IMG/VR virus record: IMGVR_UViG_3300030108_003376
Span: 1-23,092 of that record
DNA: 23,092 nucleotides
Origin: a virus
Direction: 5' to 3' (one strand)
Part shown: positions 1-7,236 of the stretch, piece by piece
Layout of the letters: each line of letters begins with the position of its first letter
How positions within the stretch are numbered: the first letter of the stretch is position 1
Notes under the pieces: generated by a model
Told to the model about the DNA's origin: nothing
Database searches by the model: none
Seen by the model: only the letters and a program-made list of their open reading frames with translations
Program-made: the position numbers and the translations under genes

Positions 1-1
1 A

Positions 2-262
2 ATGTACATACAAGATCACGTAGGTATGAAGCACGATGGTACATTTGGCAATGTTTATTTTAATAGATTATTAAATGACTGGGCTAAGTTTGATATAAAT
101 AAAAGAACAAAGTTTGATGCTACAATAAGTAGTGGATTAGCTATAATGGCTTGCAATAGACATTTGTATGCACCAAACGTTAAAATTGAAAAACCAAAAT
201 TAAATATACATATTTCTAAGTTTTCAAATAATGGAAATATGTCTAAAATAATCAAAGAATAA
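2..262 (+). CDS. Terminase large subunit, C-terminal end (partial)
   Basis: The reading frame is open to the left edge, so the ATG at position 2 is probably an internal Met and the gene begins upstream. The visible 86 residues include FNRLLNDWAKFDINKRTKFDA (split here as FNRLLNDWAKFDI and NKRTKFDA) followed by TISSGLAIMA. That pattern fits the last conserved helix of the RNase H-like nuclease domain of large terminases, where an Asp in a KxDA-type motif is followed by a small-residue helix. The tail after it is short and basic. Its position directly before a portal gene, with 2 nt between the stop and the next ATG, is the usual terminase-portal arrangement and supports the call. The ATPase motor motifs would lie outside the window. 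An unrelated late protein cannot be excluded from so short a piece. Confidence 0.6.
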   Translation: MYIQDHVGMKHDGTFGNVYFNRLLNDWAKFDINKRTKFDATISSGLAIMACNRHLYAPNVKIEKPKLNIHISKFSNNGNMSKIIKE

Positions 263-264
263 AT

Positions 265-978
265 ATGGCATATTCTAACAAAAGTTATTTTCCTAGTCAA
301 GTTGTAAGTGATGCTGAAAAGTTAAGTTATGACTATGGTTTAAAAGTTGCTAAAGCTATAGAACACGAGTGGTTTTATAACGATACTAGTTTAAATAGAT
401 ATATGGACACTCGTAATGAGTTTCATAAATTAAGACTTTATGCTAGAGGTGAGCAGTCTATACAGAAATATAAAGATGAATTATCTATTAATGGTGATTT
501 ATCTTATTTAAATCTAGACTGGACACCAGTCCCTATAATAGCAAAGTTTGTAGATATAGTTGTAAATGGTATTGCTGAAAGAACTTATGATATAAAAGCT
601 TACTCTCAAGATCCACATGGTATTGCTAAACGTACAGAATACATGGAATCCATAATGAGAGATATGGAGACTAGAGAGTTTAATGATACAGCTATGCAAA
701 CAATGAATATGAATCTTTATGAAAACGATAAAGAAACATTACCAGAATCACAAGAAGAATTAGATTTACACATGCAGCTTAGTTACAAACAATCAGTTGA
801 GTTAGCAGAAGAGCAAGCTTTGAAAGTTTTAATGGAAGGTAGTAAATACGAACTAATTAAAAAACGTTTTTATCACGACTTAACTGTATTAGGTATAGGT
901 GCTGCTAAAACTAACTTTACAACATCTGAAGGTGTAACTATAGAATATGTTGATCCAGCTGATTTAGTTTATTCATAA
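265..978 (+). CDS. Portal protein, N-terminal part (frame broken)
   Basis: This encodes the first 237 residues of a portal, the dodecameric ring at the head vertex through which DNA is packaged and ejected. Visible portal-like features are the YARGEQSIQKYK region, LDWTPVPIIAKFVDIVVNGI (typical of crAss-like and related portals) and a final strand, GVTIEYVDPADLVYS. Translation then meets TAA at 976. The sequence continues in the +2 frame from about 977 as KQFPHLEHEDLEDI and runs into the second half of the portal. In the relatives I remember, roughly two dozen residues separate the VYS strand from the KQFPHL-like helix, so this looks like an out-of-frame deletion or assembly gap rather than two genes. 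The start ATG follows AATAAAT with no Shine-Dalgarno sequence. Confidence 0.78.
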   Translation: MAYSNKSYFPSQVVSDAEKLSYDYGLKVAKAIEHEWFYNDTSLNRYMDTRNEFHKLRLYARGEQSIQKYKDELSINGDLSYLNLDWTPVPIIAKFVDIVVNGIAERTYDIKAYSQDPHGIAKRTEYMESIMRDMETREFNDTAMQTMNMNLYENDKETLPESQEELDLHMQLSYKQSVELAEEQALKVLMEGSKYELIKKRFYHDLTVLGIGAAKTNFTTSEGVTIEYVDPADLVYS

Positions 979-1018
979 ACAATTTCCTCATTTAGAACAC
1001 GAAGATCTTGAAGATATA

Positions 1019-2608
1019 ATGAATAACAAAAATTATAATAGAAATAATTATAATACTCGTTACGATAAAAAGAAAGAAGATAATAACACAATACAAGTTT
1101 TATATTTTAATTATAAAACTTATATGAACGAAGTATATAAAATAAAAGAAACAGGTACTGGTGCAGAAAAAATAATACCTAAAGACGATCAGTTTGATCC
1201 GCCAGAAAATATGGAAGGTGGTTTTGGTAAATTATTAAGATCTATAGAAGTTTTATACGAAGGCGCTTTAATACTAGGTACTAATAAATTGCTTAAGTGG
1301 GAGATGGCTAAAAATATGATGAGACCTAAAAGTGATTTTACTAAAGTTAAAATGAACTATAGTATCGTAGCTCCACGTATGTACGAAGGTAAAATTGATT
1401 CATTAGTTAATCGTATAACTGGTTTTGCTGATATGATACAGCTTACTCATTTAAAGCTACAGCAAGTAATGTCACGTATGGTGCCAGATGGTGTTTATTT
1501 AGATGCTGATGGTTTAGCTGAAATAGACTTAGGTAATGGTACAAATTATAATCCACAAGAAGCTTTAAACATGTTCTTCCAAACAGGTAGTGTTATTGGT
1601 AGATCGTTTACACAAGATGGTGATATGAATCCTGGTAAAGTACCAATACAAGAAATAACTAGTGGCAGCGGTGGTAATAAAATGCAAGTATTAATAGCTA
1701 ATTATAATTATTACTTGCAAATGATTAGAGATGTAACAGGTTTAAATGAAGCTAGAGATGGTAGTATGCCAGATAAAAATGCTTTAGTTGGTGTACAAAA
1801 GTTAGCAGCAGCTAACAGTAATACAGCTACAAGACATATATTGCAAGCTGGTTTATTTATAACTTCAGAAATAGCAGAATGTTTATCACTTAGAATATCT
1901 GATATTATAGAATACTCACCAACAAAAGATGCTTTTATACAAGCTATAGGTGCGCATAACGTTGCTACATTAGAAGAGATGTCTAACTTACACTTGTATG
2001 ATTTTGGTATATTTTTAGAGTTATCACCAGATGAAGAAGAGAAACAAATGCTTGAAAATAATATTCAAATGGCATTACAACAACAAAACATAGAGTTAGA
2101 AGACGCTATTGATCTTAGAGAAATAAAAAGTGTTAAGCTAGCAAATCAGTTATTAAAAATAAGAAGAAAAAAGAAAATAGCTAGAGATCAAGCTATGCAA
2201 CAGCAAAACATACAAGCTCAAGCGCAAGCTAATGGTCAAACTCAACAAATGGCTGCACAAGCAGAAATAGAAAAGAATCAAGCTAAAGTTCAAGCAGAAG
2301 CTCAAGTTGAACAAATGAAAGCTCAAATTGAAGCACAAAAAATGCAACAAGAAGTTCAATATAAAAAAGAATTAATGATGTTAGAGTTTGAGATGAACAT
2401 GCAGCTTAAAGGTTTAGAAGTAAACGGTAAAAAATCTTTAGAAAAAGAAAAAGAAGATCGTAAAGATCAAAGAACAAAAATTCAAGCAACTCAACAAAGC
2501 GAGTTAATTGATCAAAGAAAAACAGGTAAACCACCTAAAAACTTTGAGTCTTCAGGTAATGATATACTAGGAGGCGGATTTGATTTAGGTGTATTTGATC
2601 CTAAGTAA
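1019..2608 (+). CDS. Portal protein, C-terminal part
   Basis: This is the larger half of the portal. The same frame is open back to about 977 (reading KQFPHLEHEDLEDI before the Met), so the ATG at 1019 is unlikely to be a genuine start and the CDS is a fragment. Conserved portal stretches include VAPRMYEGKIDSLVNRITG, FFQTGSVIGRSFTQDGDMNP, IANYNYYLQMIRDVTGLNEA and MPDKNALVGVQKLAAANSN, which match the stem and crown region of crAss-like portals as I recall them. From about residue 380 the chain becomes a long Gln/Ala/Lys/Glu-rich helix, a likely coiled coil of about 110 residues with low-complexity repeats. It ends in the Gly-rich tail GGGFDLGVFDPK. The joined halves would give about 780-805 residues, in the usual range for this portal type. 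The N-terminal Asn-rich segment is low complexity. Confidence 0.82.
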   Translation: MNNKNYNRNNYNTRYDKKKEDNNTIQVLYFNYKTYMNEVYKIKETGTGAEKIIPKDDQFDPPENMEGGFGKLLRSIEVLYEGALILGTNKLLKWEMAKNMMRPKSDFTKVKMNYSIVAPRMYEGKIDSLVNRITGFADMIQLTHLKLQQVMSRMVPDGVYLDADGLAEIDLGNGTNYNPQEALNMFFQTGSVIGRSFTQDGDMNPGKVPIQEITSGSGGNKMQVLIANYNYYLQMIRDVTGLNEARDGSMPDKNALVGVQKLAAANSNTATRHILQAGLFITSEIAECLSLRISDIIEYSPTKDAFIQAIGAHNVATLEEMSNLHLYDFGIFLELSPDEEEKQMLENNIQMALQQQNIELEDAIDLREIKSVKLANQLLKIRRKKKIARDQAMQQQNIQAQAQANGQTQQMAAQAEIEKNQAKVQAEAQVEQMKAQIEAQKMQQEVQYKKELMMLEFEMNMQLKGLEVNGKKSLEKEKEDRKDQRTKIQATQQSELIDQRKTGKPPKNFESSGNDILGGGFDLGVFDPK

Positions 2609-2635
2609 ACTTATTAATTATTATTATATTATATT
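2609..2635 (+). promoter_or_regulatory. A/T-only translation leader, no Shine-Dalgarno
   Basis: The 27 bases between the portal stop and the next start are almost purely A and T. They contain TTATTAATT (2611-2619) and end in TATATTATATTATGG, which includes the ATG. The same 15-base end precedes the gene at 5414, and TTATTAATT recurs at 3841 and 5388. No purine-rich ribosome-binding site is present. A/U-rich leaders without Shine-Dalgarno sequences are known in Bacteroidetes. A promoter function is possible but not shown. Confidence 0.4.
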
Positions 2636-3829
2636 ATGGAAGAAAAAAATGAAAACGTAGTTGAAGAAACTACACAAGATACAACTGAACAAGTTGATAA
2701 AAGTAAATTTATGTCAGCTGATGATCCAGATGTTATAAAAATAGATTTAAATAAACCAATAAACCAAGAAGAAAATGAAACTAAAGAAGATAACGCTGAC
2801 GACAGCGGAGTGGTTGCAGAGCCTGAAAATGCCGAGCCCATACAAGAACAAAAAGAAATACAACCGGAAGCTGAAGCACAAGAAGAAACAACAGTATTAG
2901 AAGAAGTAACTGAAGATGCTGTTGAAGAGCAAGTAGCAGAAGTAGAAGAAAAAGTTGAAGAAGCTATAGCTGAAGCAGAAGCAACAGGTAAACCGCTACC
3001 AGAAAACATACAAAAGTTAGTAGACTTTATAGAAGATACTGGTGGTGATATAAACGATTACGTAAAACTTAATCAAGATTATAGTAAGCTAAATGACAAC
3101 GATGTTGTGTTTGAGTATTATAAACAAACAAAACCACATTTAACTAACGATGAAATAAACTTCTTAATGGAAGATACTTTTAAAGTAGATGAAGAAGAAG
3201 ATACTGATAGAGAAATACGAAGAAAAAAACTAGCATTTAAAGAGCAAGTTGCCAGTGCTAGAAGCCACTTGGACGGGCAAAAGTCCAAATACTATGAAGA
3301 AATCAAAGCTGGGTCAAAGTTGACTCCGGAACAACAAAAGGCTTGGGATTTTTTTAATAGGTACAACAAGGAATCTGAAGAACAACAAAAAACTTTAGAA
3401 GCAACAAAATCTAATTTTTTAAAGAAAACAAATCAAGTTTTTAATAATAAATTTAAAGGCTTTGAATATAACGTTGGAGATAAAAAATATAGATTTAATG
3501 TTAAAGATGTAGATAAAGTAAAGACTAGTCAAGATGATATTGGTAAATTCATAGGAAAGTTTCTTGATGATAATAACCAAATGTCAGATGCGGCTGGATA
3601 TCATAAAGCTTTATATACAGCTATGAACGCAGATGCTATTGCTAAACATTTTTATGAGCAAGGCAAAGCTGATGCCATGAAAACAAGTGTTGCTAAAGCT
3701 AAAAATATTAATATGAATCCAAGACAAGCTCATGGTGAGATTAATACTGGAGGTATGAAAGTAAGAGTTTTAGGTGATAATTCTTCTGATTTTAAATTTA
3801 AAATTAAAAACAACAAATTTAAAAAATAA
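2636..3829 (+). CDS. Scaffold-like capsid assembly protein
   Basis: This 397-residue protein lies between portal and major capsid protein, where tailed phages encode the scaffold or the scaffold/protease. Residues 1-120 are extremely acidic and low complexity (runs of Glu with Thr, Val and Ala, such as EEVTEDAVEEQVAEVEE), predicted disordered. Residues 125-220 hold a more ordered helical part (VKLNQDYSKLNDNDVVFEYY, HLTNDEINFLMEDTF). Residues 205-275 are charged and helical and could form a coiled coil. The C-terminus is basic (FKFKIKNNKFKK), as expected for a scaffold that touches the capsid protein. I see no Ser/His protease motif, so a maturation protease is not supported. Codon use changes in a patch at about 3244-3372. 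The assignment rests mainly on position and composition. Confidence 0.6.
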   Translation: MEEKNENVVEETTQDTTEQVDKSKFMSADDPDVIKIDLNKPINQEENETKEDNADDSGVVAEPENAEPIQEQKEIQPEAEAQEETTVLEEVTEDAVEEQVAEVEEKVEEAIAEAEATGKPLPENIQKLVDFIEDTGGDINDYVKLNQDYSKLNDNDVVFEYYKQTKPHLTNDEINFLMEDTFKVDEEEDTDREIRRKKLAFKEQVASARSHLDGQKSKYYEEIKAGSKLTPEQQKAWDFFNRYNKESEEQQKTLEATKSNFLKKTNQVFNNKFKGFEYNVGDKKYRFNVKDVDKVKTSQDDIGKFIGKFLDDNNQMSDAAGYHKALYTAMNADAIAKHFYEQGKADAMKTSVAKAKNINMNPRQAHGEINTGGMKVRVLGDNSSDFKFKIKNNKFKK

Positions 3830-3849
3830 CAATTTAAAAATTATTAATT

Positions 3850-5346
3850 ATGGCAATTTCAAATCCAGGCCCTGGTCATTCTGGGGTCGCAGGTAGTTTA
3901 AATAGTGTGCCAGCTCCACAAAAAGCTACACTAGCTTCAAACTACATTGATTTTACTGCGACAGCCACTGCTGGTTGGGCGCAACAATATTTACCAGACC
4001 TAATGGAAAAAGAAGCTGAAGTTTTCGGACCGAGAACTATTTCAGGTTTCTTAGCACAAGTTGGGGCTGAAGAGGCTATGACATCTGATCAAGTTGTATG
4101 GTCTGAGCAAGGTAGATTACACTTATCATATACTGGTACTGTAAATAATACTAACGGTGAATTTACTATTTCAAATGATATTGATGGTAATAGCGTTGGT
4201 ACAGATTTACACGGTGTTAGAATTAACGATATGGTAATCGTAGCAACATCAGAAGGAGCTATTAAATGTTTAATAACTGCTGTGGCTAACAACGTGGTAA
4301 CTTGTAAACCTTATGAAGTAGAAAATATTGATGATGCTACTGCATTCGGTACTGGTACTTCAAACGCAGCAACGTTATTAGTTTATGGTTCTGAATTTGG
4401 TAAAGCTACAAATGATCAAGGAGGTACTGCTTCTACAACTGATGGTTTTGGTAATGTAGAGCCTGTTTTCACTTCTTTCACTAACAAGCCTATCATTTTG
4501 AAAGATTATTATGAAGTTTCAGGATCTGATACTTCTGCTATTGGTTGGGTAGAAATATCTGGTGAGTCTGGACAAAGTGGTTACTTATGGTATTTAAAAG
4601 CTGAAGGTGATACTAGATCTAGATTTACTGATTACATTGAGATGGCAATGTTAGAAAGTGTTTTAGGTGTTGAAGGTTCTTCTACAGCTGATGGTAGTAT
4701 TAACGGTGCTGGTAATAGTTTTGGTACTGAAGGTTTATTTGCAGCTATACAAACTAGAGGTAATGTAACTACTGGTGTAACTGGTGTTAATGCAGCTACT
4801 GATTTAGCTGAGTTTGACGCAATACTTGCTGAGTTTGACAAGCAAGGTGCTATTGAAGAGTACATGATGTTTGTTAACAGATCAACTAGCTTAGCTATGG
4901 ACGATATGTTAGCTTCAATGAACTCTTACGGAGCTGGTGGTACTTCTTATGGAGTATTTGACAACTCTGAAGACATGGCGTTAAATTTAGGTTTCACTGG
5001 TTTCAGAAGAGGTTCTTATGACTTCTATAAGTCTGACTTTAGATACTTAAACGATCAAGCTACAAGAGGTGGTATAAACAGTAGAAACGTTGTTGATCCT
5101 ATTAGAGGGGTCATGATTCCTGCTGGTACTTCTTCAGTTTATGATCAAACTGTTGGAGCTAGCATAAAAAGACCTTTCTTACATGTGAGATATAGAGCTT
5201 CACAAACTGATGATAGACGAATGAAAACTTGGACTACTGGTTCGGTTGGCGCTGCGACTACAGGTTTAGACGTAATGCAAATTCACTACTTATCAGAAAG
5301 ATGTTTAATCACTCAAGGTGCAAACAACTTTATGTTAATGCAGTAA
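3850..5346 (+). CDS. Major capsid protein, HK97-like fold
   Basis: This 498-residue protein is the expected shell subunit. Its length, its place after portal and scaffold, and sequence blocks such as WAQQYLPDLMEKEAEVFGPR near the N-terminus and FTNKPIILKDYYEVSGSDT, WYLKAEGDTRSRFTDYIEMA in the middle resemble capsid proteins of crAss-like and marine Bacteroidetes phages. The N-terminal helix followed by a substrate-like loop (VVWSEQGRLHLSYTG) fits the N-arm and E-loop region of the HK97 fold. The segment at residues 90-180 is beta-rich and may be an inserted domain. The C-terminal part includes a beta strand preceding PIRGVMIPAGTSSVYD and ends LITQGANNFMLMQ. Gly, Thr, Ala and Ser are common, and codons look slightly less A/T-biased than in neighbours, as in highly expressed genes. 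The start ATG follows TTATTAATT directly. Confidence 0.8.
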   Translation: MAISNPGPGHSGVAGSLNSVPAPQKATLASNYIDFTATATAGWAQQYLPDLMEKEAEVFGPRTISGFLAQVGAEEAMTSDQVVWSEQGRLHLSYTGTVNNTNGEFTISNDIDGNSVGTDLHGVRINDMVIVATSEGAIKCLITAVANNVVTCKPYEVENIDDATAFGTGTSNAATLLVYGSEFGKATNDQGGTASTTDGFGNVEPVFTSFTNKPIILKDYYEVSGSDTSAIGWVEISGESGQSGYLWYLKAEGDTRSRFTDYIEMAMLESVLGVEGSSTADGSINGAGNSFGTEGLFAAIQTRGNVTTGVTGVNAATDLAEFDAILAEFDKQGAIEEYMMFVNRSTSLAMDDMLASMNSYGAGGTSYGVFDNSEDMALNLGFTGFRRGSYDFYKSDFRYLNDQATRGGINSRNVVDPIRGVMIPAGTSSVYDQTVGASIKRPFLHVRYRASQTDDRRMKTWTTGSVGAATTGLDVMQIHYLSERCLITQGANNFMLMQ

Positions 5347-5353
5347 ACTATTT

Positions 5354-5389
5354 TAAAAGACCGGGGCTTCGGCCTCGGCCTTTTATTTT
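5354..5389 (+). terminator. Strong hairpin with UUCG loop after the capsid gene
   Basis: The left arm 5355-5367 (AAAAGACCGGGGC) pairs with the right arm 5372-5384 (GCCTCGGCCTTTT) around a TTCG loop at 5368-5371. There is one A-C mismatch and one G-T pair. The T-rich tail runs 5381-5389. The C(UUCG)G tetraloop is exceptionally stable. It stands out as the most GC-rich spot in an A/T-rich region and lies 8 bases after the capsid stop. It could terminate transcription or protect the 3' end of the abundant capsid mRNA. Confidence 0.85.
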
Positions 5390-5413
5390 ATTAATTTTAT
5401 TATATATTATATT

Positions 5414-6244
5414 ATGGCAAAAAAACAAAAAACGCAAGAGGTAGAGGTACCTGTTGTTGAAACACCAGTTGTTGAAACAGCTAAACCTAAAAGAGTAGAA
5501 CCTAAAAATCCTTCTACAAATGATGGTTGGGAAATAAAGGATAGAACTTATTTTCTTAAAGGTGGTAAAAAACCTTTATCGTATACTATTAGATCTTCTA
5601 ATATATATTATTTTGATGAAGAAAAAGGGTATGAAAGAGAATTAAAATATACTTCAAATCAAAAAACAGTATTTGTAGATGAGATGCAAGGTGATCAAAG
5701 ATTAGAACATATTGTTTTTAGAAACGGTGTTTTATTAGTTCCTAGAAATAAAACAACATTACAAAAGCTTTTGTCTTTATACCATCCTCATAAAAACAAA
5801 CTATACATAGAGTTTGAACCAGCTAAACAAGCTGCTAATGAAATAGAAATTTTAGAACTTGAAGCAGATGCAATAGTTATAGCTAGAGATATGGATATAG
5901 ATTTAGCTGAAGCTATTATACGTGTAGAAAAAGGTTCTGAAGTATCTAAGATGAGTTCTAAGGAGCTTAAAAGAGATTTACTAGTATTTGCTCGTAATAA
6001 TCCTTCATTGTTCTTAGAACTAGCTGCTGATGATAACGTTCAGCTTAGAAACTTTGGTATAAAAGCTACTGAGCTTGGAATTATTAAATTATCTCCAGAT
6101 CAAAGAAACTTTTTATGGGGTTCTAACAATAGAATTATAATGACAGTTCCTTTTGATGAACATCCATACACTGCCTTAGCGCATTGGTTTAAAACTGATG
6201 AAGGTATGGAAATATATGCAAATATAGAAAAAAGATTAGATTAA
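5414..6244 (+). CDS. Unknown virion-associated protein between two hairpins
   Basis: This is a 276-residue protein I do not recognise by function. It resembles a conserved protein found after the capsid gene in marine phage contigs, from memory only. Residues 1-35 are a Lys- and Pro-rich tail with a VPVVETPVVETA repeat and look disordered. Residues 40-130 are beta-rich (YFLKGGKKPLSYTIRSSNIYY, then QRLEHIVFRNGVLLVPRNKT). Residues 135-215 are helical and acidic (EIEILELEADAIVIARDMDI, LAEAIIRVEKGSEV), and the end is mixed. No membrane segment or enzyme motif is visible. The gene is bracketed by two UUCG hairpins, one only 29 bases before its ATG, so its expression is probably set apart from its neighbours. 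A head-decoration or head-completion role is possible by position alone. Confidence 0.7.
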   Translation: MAKKQKTQEVEVPVVETPVVETAKPKRVEPKNPSTNDGWEIKDRTYFLKGGKKPLSYTIRSSNIYYFDEEKGYERELKYTSNQKTVFVDEMQGDQRLEHIVFRNGVLLVPRNKTTLQKLLSLYHPHKNKLYIEFEPAKQAANEIEILELEADAIVIARDMDIDLAEAIIRVEKGSEVSKMSSKELKRDLLVFARNNPSLFLELAADDNVQLRNFGIKATELGIIKLSPDQRNFLWGSNNRIIMTVPFDEHPYTALAHWFKTDEGMEIYANIEKRLD

Positions 6245-6252
6245 TCATTTAT

Positions 6253-6277
6253 GGTTACCCTTCGGGGTAACCTTTTT
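6253..6277 (+). terminator. Perfect 8-bp hairpin with UUCG loop and T run
   Basis: GGTTACCC (6253-6260) pairs perfectly with GGGTAACC (6265-6272) around a TTCG loop, followed by TTTTT at 6273-6277. This is a textbook intrinsic terminator, 9 bases after the stop of the preceding gene. The ATG at 6251 lies at its foot, which argues against that ATG as a start of the next gene. Confidence 0.88.
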
Positions 6278-6289
6278 AAAAAATATAAT

Positions 6290-6478
6290 ATGAGTAGAAC
6301 ATTAAGAAACTACGGACAACCTTCAAGAGGTTTAGGCGATACCATAGCAAAGTTTACTCATGCTACTGGTATTCATAATTTAGCACAAATGGGTGCTAAA
6401 GCTATGGGTAAAAAAGATTGTGGTTGTAAAAAAAGACAACAAGCATTAAACAAAGCTTTTCCTTATAAAACAAAATAA
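6290..6478 (+). CDS. Small basic protein with CGC motif
   Basis: A 62-residue basic protein starting MSRTLRNYGQPSRG. The frame extends upstream to an ATG at 6251, but that start would translate through the terminator stem. The ATG at 6290 follows AAATATAAT, the same leader seen before the genes at 8479 and 18422, so I choose 6290. The middle has a short helix (GDTIAKFTHATGIHNLAQMG). The C-terminus holds KKDCGCKKRQQALNKAFPY, where two Cys separated by one residue sit in a basic context. Similar CGCxxRQ...LN..FPY ends occur in small proteins of marine phage structural regions, as I recall, with no known function. Two Cys are too few for a zinc finger alone, though a dimer could bind metal. A virion or DNA-contacting role is speculation. 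Confidence 0.7.
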   Translation: MSRTLRNYGQPSRGLGDTIAKFTHATGIHNLAQMGAKAMGKKDCGCKKRQQALNKAFPYKTK

Positions 6479-6480
6479 CT

Positions 6481-7233
6481 ATGGTAAATATAGATACGGT
6501 ATATCAAAGAGTTTTAGCTATTGCTAATAAAGAGCAAAGAGGTTATATAACACCTATTGAATTTAACTTATTAGCAAACCAAGCGCAGTTAGATATATTT
6601 GAACAATATTTTTATGATAGAAGCCAAACAGAAAGAGCTGGTGGTAACGATCTTAGTAATATTGATCCTGATCATATTTTAGATGAAAAAATAGATATAT
6701 TTAAGTTTGAAAGACCATTAGCTGGAAACAACGAATTACCAGCAGAAACATATAGAGTTCAATCTGTATTTATATCAGTAGACACCTCTACTATTATTAG
6801 TGGACTTGGTGCTTCGCCTAACGAAAGAGCAACAATAGAGTGCGAAAAAATAGACAGTAAAGATATAGCTACAATTAGATATTCTAAATTATTACACCCA
6901 ACTATTGAAAGACCTATATATACTAGAAATGGTGCTGCTGGTCAAGTTAATGTATATATACCAGAGCTAGTTGATGGTACGTTTTTACCTAGAATACAAG
7001 TACGTGCTCACGTTATTAGAAGACCTATTAGAGTTGAATGGGGTTATGTAGTTGTTAACGAAAGAGCTTTATATAACGCTAGTAGAGCAACAAACTTTGA
7101 GCTTCATGCTAGTGAAGAAACAAATCTTGTTAATAAAATACTTGAAAGTGCTGGTATAATATTAAACAAACCAGGTTTAGTACAAATAGCAGATCAAGAA
7201 GATATAAAAAGAATACAACAACAAAAAATGTAA
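6481..7233 (+). CDS. Connector/ring-type head-tail protein (candidate)
   Basis: A 250-residue protein beginning MVNIDTVYQRVLAIANKEQRGYITP (shown in part), followed by EFNLLANQAQLDIFEQYFYD. This N-terminal block is a conserved signature of a protein encoded beside the tail tube/ring and tail hub genes in crAss-like and marine phages, as I remember it. It forms two helices. The rest is mostly beta structure (TYRVQSVFISVD, IQVRAHVIRRPIRVEWGYVV) and ends in a helix, SEETNLVNKILESAGIIL. The size and the helix-plus-beta plan fit connector proteins that stack under the portal, but I cannot match a specific ring protein with certainty. The gene starts 2 bases after the previous stop and ends 3 bases before the next start, implying coupled translation. 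Confidence 0.62.
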   Translation: MVNIDTVYQRVLAIANKEQRGYITPIEFNLLANQAQLDIFEQYFYDRSQTERAGGNDLSNIDPDHILDEKIDIFKFERPLAGNNELPAETYRVQSVFISVDTSTIISGLGASPNERATIECEKIDSKDIATIRYSKLLHPTIERPIYTRNGAAGQVNVYIPELVDGTFLPRIQVRAHVIRRPIRVEWGYVVVNERALYNASRATNFELHASEETNLVNKILESAGIILNKPGLVQIADQEDIKRIQQQKM

Positions 7234-7236
7234 TAA

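Noticed and set aside
1019-1021. ATG at 1019 as an independent gene start for a separate protein
   Set aside because: The same frame is open upstream with portal-like residues (KQFPHLEHEDLEDI), so the Met is internal to a broken portal rather than the start of a new gene.
2629-3009. 126-codon Ser-rich frame on the minus strand opposite the scaffold-like gene
   Set aside because: It is the mirror image of the Glu-rich codons (GAA/TTC) of the sense gene; Ser/Cys-rich composition is an artefact.
5229-5444. 71-codon frame overlapping the capsid gene end
   Set aside because: It reads through the capsid C-terminus and the hairpin in another frame, with no homology signal or separate start context.
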